Assembly: GCA_015143295.1 (NCBI GenBank)
Contig: CM026570.1
Span: 5,480,047 to 5,544,046 of the forward strand
Length of the DNA stretch: 64,000 nt
DNA from: Tetracentron sinense
Lineage: Eukaryota > Streptophyta > Magnoliopsida > Trochodendrales > Trochodendraceae
Direction of reading: 5' to 3'
Of the stretch, positions 55,367 through 64,000 are shown one piece after another (positions within the stretch are counted from its first letter, which is position 1; each line of letters starts with the position of its first letter). The notes below the pieces were generated by a model, which did not search any database, was not told where the DNA came from, and worked only from the letters and a program-made list of their open reading frames with translations. The position numbers and the translations under genes were made by a program.

Positions 55367-55631
55367 AAAAAAATTATATCTTAATCTCATTTTTTTCTTT
55401 CGAAAAACCAGGGTTAAACTCTTTAATTAGTAAATCTTAATCACACTTAAATGGGACAGGCGTCTGGCAAAGAGGCTAATATTCGGCCCTGCCGGAGGAA
55501 ATCCGTTGCCCTTTCTAAATAAAGATTCGGTGTACTAGTTCATGTTGGTCTGGGAAGCAAATTCGTTAACCTTCTAAATCTGAGTTGCCACACTTCTACT
55601 CCAACTACAACAAATACCTCCTGGTCTTCCT

Positions 55632-55639
55632 TATAAATA
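55632..55639 (+). promoter_or_regulatory. TATA box of the GDSL gene
   Basis: TATAAATA lies 69 bases ahead of the ATG at 55701, a normal spacing for a plant promoter with a short leader. Confidence 0.65.
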
Positions 55640-55700
55640 TAGGCCTACGCCTACACATAAACCATTACAAGCCATATACTGATATTCATCTTCGTCAACA

Positions 55701-57197
55701 ATGGCCACTCGCTCAGCTTGCTTTCTCTTGCTCTTAGTGTCAATCTCTCTCCTTCTTCTTCCCCGTCCTAGTGCTGCTCAGTTCCCAAGTTGCACCTTTG
55801 ACTCCATATATCAACTTGGGGACTCGATTTCAGATACTGGTAATCTTATACGCGAAGTTCCAATCGGCGCCGCCTCTGCATTTGCTCGACTCCCCTATGG
55901 CCAGAATTTCTTCGATAAGGCCACCGGTCGATGCTCCAACGGTCTCCTAATGGTTGATTATCTCGGTAATTAAGATTTTATTTTTATCTGTTGATTATCT
56001 ATTTTTTGGATTACATTTTACTAATGTTTCCATGCATATTTTATATATTACAGCCAAGGCCGCAGGTCTACCCCTTCTCAATCCGTATCTGAAAAGGGAT
56101 GCTGATTTCACTCAAGGAGTGAACTTTGCAGTAGCTGGATCAACTGCACTCGATACTTCTTCCCTGGCAAAGAGGAACATTCTATCGCCCGTCACCAATA
56201 GTTCTCTCAATGTGCAGCTAGAGTGGTTCAAGACCCATCTCAATTCCATCTGTAACTCAAAAACAGGTTGTTCAGATTATACTAATCTTCCATCAAATTT
56301 AGCTTAACCATGATATATATTTCTGTCGCTAACTGTTTTTTTTCTTCTTCTTTTTTATCATCATTAGAGTGTGGACAGAGGCTTGAAATGGGTCTCTTCA
56401 TGATGGGGGAGATTGGAGGTAACGATTACAACTATGCCTTTTTCCAGGGCAAAACCATCGGTGAGGTCCAGAAAATTGTGACCGATGTTGTTCATAATAT
56501 AAAGAATGCCATTAGAGTAAGTTTCTTTCTCCAAAATATTATCTTTTGTTATTGTTAAACATAGTAGTGGTGTAGCACTTAAAGACCCATCTCTTCTTCT
56601 TCTATGATACAGGAAGTGATTAATCTTGGTGCTCTACGAATCGTTGTCCCTGGGAATTTTCCAATTGGTTGTTTTCCGATATATCTCACGGCATTTAAAA
56701 GCAATGATTCCGCAGCTTATGACGAATCCAAGTGCCTAAAAGATTTAAACAACTTTGCAATGTATCACAACAATCAGCTCCAACAAGCCATTGAAGAGTT
56801 AAATAGGGAAAACCCAGATGTTGTTGTCGTCTATGCCGACTATTACAATGCCTTCCAGGGGCTCCTTCACCATGCTTCGTATCTCGGTGAGTCTTGACAT
56901 CTCATATACCCAAAACAATGTGTAGAGCTTAATGATGGAGAATTAGTTCTAATGAATTCATTTGATTTACTATGACTAGGTTTCGACGTCAGATCTGTAC
57001 AAAAAGCTTGTTGCGGAACTGGTGGCGATTATGACTTTGATCTTACGAGGATGTGTGGAGCTCCAGGGGTTCCTGTTTGTCCCAATCCCGATAGACGCGT
57101 TAGCTGGGATGGTGTTCACCCGACTCAGAAGGCTTATAAGCATATGGCAGAATGGCTTATTCAAGACATAATGCCTAAGATCCATTGCATTGTTTGA
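55701..57197 (+). CDS. GDSL esterase/lipase, secreted (5 exons)
   Basis: SGNH/GDSL hydrolases cut ester bonds in lipids, wall polymers or secondary metabolites. Exons 55701-55965, 56054-56266, 56368-56516, 56613-56886 and 56980-57197 join in frame to 372 aa, normal for the plant family. A signal peptide (1-26, cut after SAA) directs it outside. Block I GDSISDTGN gives Ser42; block III GGND gives Asn178; block V SWDGVHPT gives the Asp344-His347 pair. All splice sites are GT-AG. The sequence is nearest to the branch that contains acetylajmalan-esterase-like proteins, but the substrate cannot be read from it. Exons 3-5 and about 2 kb of flank were duplicated to the right (59611 onward). Nothing disabling was seen. 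Confidence 0.94.
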
Positions 57198-57900
57198 CGC
57201 AATTCCAGTTCGGTTTAATTAGGGTAGTTTAGTTTTTTATTTGAATTTGGTTTAGTTAGGATTAAGCTTATTTAGATACTGATATTTTAAAGACTCTCTG
57301 GGTCTTCCATATTGTATATCTTTTTAATAAAACAAGTGGTTTGCAGTTAAATTTTGTTATGATTTCATGGAGAATGCTTGTTTCTTTGGCTTCCTTAATT
57401 TGTTTTCCTCAGATAAAATTATGAATAAGAATAGTTTTTTGCGATTTCTACTTTCGATCATATTCCTCAAATCTTGAGAATTTTAGTCCTTGAGAATCAC
57501 ATAGAAAATACATTAAATTTCACCTAAAAATAGTTTTTTAAGCCCCTTAGTAAAACTAGAATAAGCTACAACGTAAGGTAACAATTTATTTTTTTCTGTA
57601 ATAAAATTGGACACATTGGATTGCCAATATTCTTGTGTTAGGTTTTTACGCTTGGCAATTGAGATGGCAGGAACAAAGGGGTCCTCATGCACGGCTGTAC
57701 CCTTCTGTGGCATGTGGCAAAAGAGAGATTATTCTTTCATGGCTGCCATTCGCTAAAGGATCCCGATCAGACGAGTGGACATGAAAAAAAGTGTCAAAAC
57801 AGAAAACCTTGGCGCTAAGTGAATTGGCACAGATGATATTTTACAACTTATATCCCACTTACTTTACCTTCAAAGATTATTTTTTATTTGAGTTATTTTT
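57198..57900 (+). other. GDSL 3' flank
   Basis: Likely 3'UTR with AATAAAA at 57326-57332 as a poly(A) signal. The rest is unit DNA shared with 60500-61160. An open minus-strand frame (57513-57713) is not conserved between the two units and is not a gene. Confidence 0.55.
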
Positions 57901-57902
57901 TA

Positions 57903-58603
57903 GGAAAATGCTAGTGAGACCTAAGTAACCAGAGTGTAGAGTGTAGAGCGGGAGCGAAAGCGTCAAATTTCAATTTAGGATAGGGTTGGGAGCTCCTCCG
58001 GAGCACCGATATATCTACATAAAATATATATTGATGTTCTTGAAAATTACTTGTAGATGTAAATATATCTTTTTAGTTTTTTAAACTCTAAGAAAAAATT
58101 GATAAAATCATTCATAATTCAAATTTTTCATCACAACAAAAACAAGATGACTATTGAATTATGAAATGTATCATTCTAAATTCAATTACAAGATCACTAA
58201 TAATTAACAAATCTTATATGAATCTTGTACCCTACAATGAAATAAGACAATATACATTTCATTTTACATGAAAAATTAGGATAAAAATAAAACTTTACAC
58301 AAAAACCGCACCTTTTGGTGAGAGCGAGATGAGAGGGAGGCTTACAAAAGTTGAAATCGAGCTCCCGAGGTGAAAGTGAGTTTTAAGAGCGGGAGCGAGG
58401 TTTGGGAGTGGGAGCGGGTAGCAGGTTAGGAGGTTTGGGTTACTAAGAGTGAGACTGCAAAGGACCGAGACCACACCGAGACCGTGCATGTGACACAGAG
58501 ATTTCAAAGTTTCAAAAACGGATTTAATGAAATTTTGAGATCCGTGCATCACAAGCATGGCCTTGGTGTGGTCTCGGCCCTTTGCGGTCTCAATAAGAAA
58601 GTC
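57903..58603. mobile_element. Mutator-type MITE, GGAAAATGCTA family (copy 3, enlarged)
   Basis: The ends are GGAAAATGCTAGTGAGACC and, in inverse, GGACTTTCTTATTGAGACC. Flanks TATTTTTTA and TATTTTTAT are a near 9-bp duplication. A second start-like phrase (TACTAAGAGTGAGACTGC, 58440) suggests one copy nested in another. It is absent from the matching place in unit 2. Confidence 0.65.
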
Positions 58604-59610
58604 CTATTTTTATAAATATTTTGTACCTATAATTTCTTTAATTCATTGTTTTTATATTTTGCATCGATTAATTTCTGAATAGTTTTAATTTAACTCATTT
58701 ATATATTGGACTTAAATAAAAAAATAAAGAAATTCAAATATTTCCTTAAAACTAAACAATTATTATATTTTTTATAAACTTGATCATACATTTTAATTTG
58801 AAATTAAATTAAATTTTAAAAATAGAAAAATGCACAACAGTTATTTATTCTGATAAATGATTATCATAATAATACATTTTTTATCGTAAAAAAATATAAT
58901 GGTTTATATATTATATATCTGTTATATATAGTTATCCATACATAATATATTATTATTTTTATAAATAAATAAAAACTCTATAATCTATAAAATTTCGGTG
59001 ACTATAATACGATACAAATGTCTTTATTTGTAGTAATACCTACTATTCTATAAATTGAAACTCGTATCTATAGTGGATCCATCGAATTGATTGCGTCCCA
59101 ATCTATTTGGACAAATCGATTGTCAAGTGGCTTATTTTTATGCATCCAAACAGTGAGTGAAATTCATAGCTTACTTTTAGGAAATTTCAGAGTCTCTACC
59201 GACTACCAAAATAGTAAAATTGCAATACATATGCTTTCCGACTCAAAATTTGTGATCCAAATAAACTTAACATTTTGCTATTTGTAGTTTTTAGGACTTC
59301 TTCTGTTTGTATACATTGATTTTGGGTTTTTGAGTATCTAACATTGGCCTTTCTATTCTTCTCGAGATTGATCCTCTTCTAACTTAATTATCTACTTAAA
59401 TATTATTCTTTGTAATAGCTGCTGGTACTGAAAAGAAAATTTAGAACTAAGATAATTAGTTCTCATATAAATGATGAATGACAGAAATTGGAGGCATACA
59501 ATAATTGGGCCGGTTTGGGGGTCAAGCTTTTGTAATTCCTTACAACCAGGGCAGGATTTCCTAGTAGTGGGGGCACAAGGTGGTTAACTGAAATGGTAGT
59601 AATTGTTGTT
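58604..59610. other. AT-rich downstream part of unit 1
   Basis: Shared with 62893-64000. It carries the uninterrupted site GAGTATCTAACATTGG (59332-59347), where unit 2 has a MITE. No gene. Confidence 0.6.
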
Positions 59611-59663
59611 ATATATTTCTATCGCTAACTCTTTTTTTTCTTCTTCTTATTTATTATCATTAG

Positions 59664-60499
59664 AGTGTGGACAGAGGCTTGAAATGGGTCTCTTCATGAT
59701 GGGGGAGATTGGAGGTAACGATTACAACTATGCCTTTTTCCAGGGCAAAACCATCGATGAGGTTCAAAAAATTGTGACCGATGTTGTTCATACTATAAAG
59801 AATGCCATTAGAGTAAGTTTCTTTCTCCAAAATCTTATCTTTTTTTTTTTTATTAAACATAGTAGTGGTGTGGCACTTAATTAAAGACCCATCTCTTCTT
59901 CTTCTCTGATACAGGAAGTGATTAATCTTGGTGCTCTTCGAATCGTTGTCCCTGGGAATTTTCCAATTGGTTGTTTTCCGATATATCTCACGGCATTTAA
60001 AAGCAATGATTCCGCCGCTTATGACGAATCCAAGTGCCTAAAAGATTTAAACAACTTTGCAATGTATCACAACAATCAGCTCCAACAAGCCATTGAAGAG
60101 TTAAATAGGGAAAACCCAGATGTTGTTGTCGTCTACGCCGACTATTACAATGCCTTCCAGGGGCTCCTTCACCATGCTTCGTATCTCGGTGAGTCTTGAC
60201 ATCTCATATACCCAAAACAATGTGTATAGCTTAATGATGGAGAATTAGTTCTAATGAATTTCTCTGATTTACTATGACTAGGTTTCGACGCGGGATCTGT
60301 ACAAAAAGCTTGTTGCGGAACTGGTGGCGATTATGACTTTGATCTTACTAGGATGTGTGGAACTCCAGGGGTTCCCGTTTGTCCTAATCCCGAAGGACGC
60401 GTTAGCTGGGATGGTGTTCATCCGACTCAGAAGGCTTATGAGCATATGGCAGAATGGCTTATTCGGGACATAATGCCTAAGATCCATTGCATTGTTTGA
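59664..60499 (+). pseudogene. Truncated GDSL esterase/lipase copy (exons 3-5 only)
   Basis: Exons 59664-59812, 59915-60188 and 60282-60499 have exactly the lengths of exons 3-5 of the complete gene (149, 274 and 218 nt), intact frames and splice sites, and only a few differences. Exons 1 and 2, with the signal peptide and the catalytic Ser, are missing because the duplication starts in intron 2. GGND and the Asp-His pair (SWDGVHPT) remain. The copy cannot be an esterase on its own. If transcription read through from the first gene, alternative splicing to these exons would be possible, as the phases match. Confidence 0.9.
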
Positions 60500-61124
60500 C
60501 GCAATTCCAGTTCGGTTTAATTAGGGTAGTTTAGTTTTTTATTTGAATTTGGTTTAGTTAGGATTAAGCTTATTTAGATACTGATATCTTAAGACTATCT
60601 GGGTCTTCCATATTGTATATCTGTTTAATAAGACAAGTGGTTTGCAGTTAAATTTTGTTATGATTTCATGTAGAATGCTTGTTTCTTTGGCTTCTTTAAT
60701 TTGTTTTCCTCAGATAAAATTATGAATAAGAAAAGTTTTTTGCGATTTCTACTTTCGATAATATTCCTCATCTCTTGAGAATTTTGGTCCTTGAGAATCA
60801 CATAGAAAACACATTAAATTTCACCTAAAAATAGTTTTTTAAGCCCCTTAGTAAAACTAGAATAAGCTACCACGTAAGGTAACAATTTATTTTTTTCTGT
60901 AGTAAATTGGACACATTGGATTGCCAATGTTCTTTTGTGAGGGTCTTACGCTTGGCAACTGAGATGGCAGGAACAAAGGGCTCCTCATGCACGGCTGTAA
61001 CCCAGCGGTGGCATGTGGCAAAAGAGAGATCATTCTTTCATGGCTGCCATTCGCTAAAGGATCCCGATCAGACGAGTGGACATGGAAAAAACAGTGTCGA
61101 ATCAGAAAACCTTCGTGCTAGGTG
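60500..61124 (+). other. 3' flank of the truncated GDSL copy
   Basis: Matches 57198-57830 closely, including the poly(A)-like AATAAG/AATAAA site and the GATGGCAGGAACAAAGGG phrase. No gene. Confidence 0.6.
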
Positions 61125-61600
61125 CATTGGCACAGATTCTTTCCAAAATAAAAATTAAAAAAATTGGCACAGGTGATATTTTACAGCTTATATCCCACTT
61201 TCTTTATAAGGAGTCGAATCCTCGACGGTGATAGGTGAATTGGCACAGATTCTTTCCAAAATAAAAATAAAATAATTGGCACAGATGATATTTTACAACT
61301 TATATCCCACTTTCTTTATAAGGAGTCAAATTCCCGGACGGTGATAGGTGAATTGGCACAGATTATTTCCAAAATAAAAAATACAAAAATTGGCACAGAT
61401 GATATTTTACAGGGAAATGCTATTAAGACCGTGTTAGGGCCGAGACCTCGCGCCCCAACACGGGATCTCAGGTGGAGCCCACCATGTGAAGATGGGCTCC
61501 ACCTGAGATCCCGTGTTGGGGCGCGAGGTCTCGGAGGTCTCGGCCCTAACACGGTCTCAGTAGGAAAGTCCTATTTTACAACTTATATCCCACTTTCTCT
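61125..61600. repeat. About three tandem copies of a 112-bp unit, the last one interrupted
   Basis: The unit ATTGGCACAGATTCTTTCC, AAAATAAAAA, GATATTTTACA and CTTATATCCCACTTTCT begins at about 61124, 61234 and 61353. Unit 1 has only one copy at the matching place (57824-57880), so the expansion followed the larger duplication. A MITE splits the third copy. Confidence 0.75.
61412..61571. mobile_element. Mutator-type MITE, near-perfect hairpin
   Basis: A perfect 9-bp duplication TATTTTACA flanks it (61403-61411 and 61572-61580). Ends: GGGAAATGCTATTAAGACC and, in inverse, GGACTTTCCTACTGAGACC. The inner arms (from ACCTCGCGCCCCAACACGGG to GGTGGAGCCCA) are a perfect 37-bp inverted repeat around an 11-base loop. 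It is related to the copies at 46356, 46539 and 57903. The lack of change between the arms suggests a recent insertion or ongoing hairpin conversion. Confidence 0.9.
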
Positions 61601-61637
61601 ACCTTCCTAGACTTTTTTTGTATTTGAGTCATTTTTT

Positions 61638-62892
61638 ACAAGGAGTCAAATCCTCTACGGTGTCACCCCTGGAGGTCACCACGTGTCTCCTTTGACGCCC
61701 CTAAACCGTGGGTAAGGGTCACTCACCCATAGTTAGCAATTCGGCGTATGGTAAAAATTCGGTACGGAAATTATTCGAGTATAATTCGGAATTTGCATTC
61801 AATAGTTCAATTAAAAATTCGGCGAAAAAAACGTAGAACGTCAAAAGTACAGTACGGAATTAATTCGAGTATAATTCGGGTCAATACTGAACAATTTGTT
61901 GAAAAATTAGTCTAAATATATACAATTATATATATATATATAATTTTTAAAAGAGTGTATTAAATCTTTAGTTCATATTACAAAAAATGAAAAAAAAAAA
62001 GTGTAATTGGAGAATTAGAAAGAGAGTCGAATGTGGAAGGGAGACTGAAGATTGAGAGAGAGGGAGAGAATCGCTCTTGGAAGGGAGAGTGGTAGTTGCT
62101 GGTATTGACAATACTATAAAGTCGGATATTCAATCCTCAACTGCTGGCGATTGGCTGTGCCATTGTGACAAGTGACGATTGTGAAATAGTTAGGGTTAGA
62201 GATTTAGATAGAGAAAGAGAACGAGAGAAAATGTGGGGACTAAGTAATGGCCAATGAGTATCTTATAACTGGTGGCTGACGACTATTAGTGACGTTGTGA
62301 CCAATGAGATAGAGACTAAGGTTAGAGATTGAGAAAAAGAAAGAAATCAAAAGAAAGAGAGTTACGTGCGCATGCAAGAAAGAAGAAAGATGATTAAAGA
62401 TGATTTGAGATTTATCTTACGGGTTTATATATATATATATATATGTATATTATTCGTGAATGAGTCGCGAATAATTTACGTATAATTCGTCTTATTTAAA
62501 AAATTGGCAAATGTTTGCTTAGCTTTGATTGATACGGATGAATTATACGTACGATTCATTATAAGTATTATTCGTGTATAATACGTGAATTTACTAACTA
62601 TGCACCCACCCCTAGGGTTCACCCACCCATTTTTGGTTTTTTCCAAAAAAATATTAATTCTTTGTTTAAAAATAAAAAAATGTTGTTAATATTAAAAAAA
62701 ACTCTAAAAACAGTTTTTTATTTTTTAAAAAAGAAATAATATTAAGAAAAAAAAACCAAAAATGGGTAGGTGAACCCTAGGGGTGGGTGAACCTTACCCA
62801 CCGTTAAGGGGTGTCAAAGGAGACACGTGGTGACCTCTAGGGGTGATAACTGGATTTGCCAAATCCGGTTATCACCGGAGATGATTTGGCTC
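61638..62892. mobile_element. Large inverted-repeat element with nested MITE
   Basis: Arms of about 95 bp (AAGGAGTCAAATCCTCTACG, GGTCACCACGTGTCTCCTTTG on the left; the inverse CAAAGGAGACACGTGGTGACC, GATGATTTGGCTCC on the right) enclose CCCTAGGGGTGGGTGAACC-type sequence. The element is absent from unit 1, so it inserted after the duplication. A second MITE (61730-62600) lies inside its left arm. Confidence 0.7.
61730..62600. mobile_element. MITE with TAGTTAGCAATTCGG end, nested
   Basis: The ends are TAGTTAGCAATTCGGCG and, in inverse, TAGTTAGTAAATTCACG. Flanks CTCACCCA and TGCACCCA hint at an 8-bp duplication with two changes. Internal TATAATTCG / CGAATTATA words pair. Inserted in the left arm of the larger element, so younger than that. 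Confidence 0.6.
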
Positions 62893-63604
62893 CTTTTTAT
62901 AAATATTTTGTACCTATAAATTCTTCAAGTCAATGTTTTTATATTTTGTATCGATTAATTTCAGAATAGTTTTAATTTAACTCATTTATATATTATTGGG
63001 CTTAAATAAAAAATAAAAAAATTCAAATATTTTTCTTAAAACTTAAACAATTAATATAATTTTTATAAACTTGATCATACTTTTTAATTTGAAATTAAAT
63101 TAAAATTTAAAAATAGAGAAATTCACAGTAGTTATTTATTCTGATAAATGATTATCATAATAATAAATTTTTCATAATAAAAAAATATAATGGTTATATA
63201 TTATATATCTGTTATATATAGTTATCCATACATAATATCTTATTATTTTTATAAATAAATAAAAACTCTATACTGTTTGTAGTTTTTAGGACTTCTTTTG
63301 TTTGTATACGTTGATTTTGGGCTTTTGAGTATCTAACATCAAGGTTTAAAATTTCGTTGAATTTCGTTTTTGGACAATCCCACCGACATCGAAAATGGGT
63401 TTATTTCGAAAATCTGATTTTGGCCAAAATTTCTAAAATTTCGGATGAAATTTCCGATTTCGAAGATTTCGGAATTTCGGCCGAAATCTGATTTTTTTAT
63501 ATTTTTAAATAGTTTTTTTCATAGTTTTTTTTTATTAAAATTCCGAAATATTTCGAATTTTTTACTGAAATTTCAAAATTTTATATATTTAATTTCAGAA
63601 ATAA

Positions 63605-63648
<44 letters not shown>

Positions 63649-64000
63649 TAAAATATTAATATTTCGAATTTGGAAATTTCGCCGAAATCCCGCAATATTT
63701 CGGGATTTCGATTCTGGTTGGCTGGCCGAAATCGCCGAGAATTTCGAAATTAAGAACCTTGTCTAACATTGGCCTTTCTGTTCTTCTCGAGATTGATCCT
63801 CTTCTAACTTCATTATCCATTTATATATGATTCTTTGTAATAGCTGTTGGTACTGAAAAGAAAAATTAGAACTAAGATAAGTAGTTCTCATATAAATGAT
63901 AAATGATTGAAATTGGAAGCATACAATAATTGGGCCGGTTTGGAGGTCAAGCTTTTGTAATTCCTTACAACCAGAGCAAGATTTTCTAGTAGTGGGGGCA
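62893..64000 (+). repeat. Downstream part of unit 2, cut off by the window end
   Basis: Matches 58609-59575 (without its MITE). The last base of the window corresponds to 59575, 36 bases before the place where unit 2 started. A further copy of GDSL exons 3-5 can therefore be expected just beyond the window. Confidence 0.75.
63340..63761. mobile_element. hAT-like MITE, CAAGGTTTAAAATTTCG family (copy 2)
   Basis: A perfect 8-bp duplication TCTAACAT flanks it (63332-63339 and 63762-63769). Ends: CAAGGTTTAAAATTTCG and, in inverse, CAAGGTTCTTAATTTCG. The matching site in unit 1 (TCTAACATTGG near 59337-59347) is empty, which proves the insertion and its edges. Confidence 0.95.

Larger units (their letters stand above)
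56315..59610 (+). repeat. Tandem duplication unit 1 (GDSL intron 2 to downstream flank)
   Basis: From ATATATTTCTGTCGCTAAC in intron 2, this 3.3 kb unit is repeated starting at 59611. It holds GDSL exons 3-5, the 3' flank and a unit-specific MITE (57903-58603). Pairs of matching landmarks: TGA 57197 and 60499; TAAGCCCCTTAGTAAAAC 57540 and 60841; TATTTTGTACCTATAA 58619 and 62903. Confidence 0.8.

Noticed and set aside
61316-61610. Mirror-image open frames on both strands
   Set aside because: Caused by the perfect hairpin of the MITE 61412-61571, not a gene pair.

Overview
This is a stretch of nuclear DNA from a flowering plant. The evidence is GT-AG introns, plant-type genes (a wall-associated receptor kinase, a GDSL lipase with secretory signal, plant eIF2-gamma and eL22), a transferred piece of chloroplast rbcL, laccase and acetolactate synthase relics, an endogenous caulimovirid, and a very dense load of small inverted-repeat transposons (MITEs). 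I cannot name the species. There are no rRNA or tRNA genes, no CRISPR arrays and no bacterial operons.

Four genes look complete. (1) eIF2-gamma, + strand, coding exons 10629-18263 (eight exons, 464 aa), the GTPase subunit that delivers initiator Met-tRNA. (2) Ribosomal protein eL22 (RPL22), + strand, 20074-30645 (124 aa), split by an unusually long 10.2 kb intron. (3) A wall-associated-kinase-like receptor, + strand, 44974-49015 (three exons, 747 aa). (4) A GDSL esterase/lipase, + strand, 55701-57197 (five exons, 372 aa). The first two are housekeeping translation genes; the last two belong to families that usually sit in tandem clusters and act at the cell surface or in the wall. There is no sign that the four work together.

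Gene relics: the 3' end of an acetolactate synthase gene, antisense inside an eIF2-gamma intron (14892-15345); the 3' end of chloroplast rbcL inside the RPL22 intron (26038-26300); the 5' end of a mitochondrial dicarboxylate-carrier/PUMP-type gene (37905-38190); a two-exon laccase fragment carried inside a DNA transposon (49365-49993); and a truncated second GDSL copy (59664-60499).

Layout: 1-6.1 kb is MITEs and intergenic DNA; 6.1-18.9 kb is the eIF2-gamma locus with a possible 5'UTR intron; 18.9-30.7 kb is RPL22, whose intron holds a nested stack (hAT-like element, head-to-head caulimovirid fossil, rbcL piece, LINE relic); 30.7-44.8 kb is a repeat plain with the carrier fragment and a TRIM-like element; 44.9-49.1 kb is the receptor kinase; 49.2-50.3 kb is the laccase-carrying element; 50.4-53.2 kb is a LINE interrupted by a solo LTR and a MITE; 53.2-55.4 kb is repeats; 55.6-64.0 kb is a GDSL gene plus tandem duplication. 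The last 36 bases or so before the next duplicated unit appear to be cut off by the window end.

The most informative feature is how well many insertions can be read from their target-site duplications (TSDs). Perfect 8-bp TSDs (hAT type) or 9-bp TSDs (Mutator type) flank many elements, and two insertions have an empty counterpart inside the window. I found no convincing new biochemical system. The strongest leads are the laccase-carrying element, the layered RPL22 intron and the GDSL tandem array.
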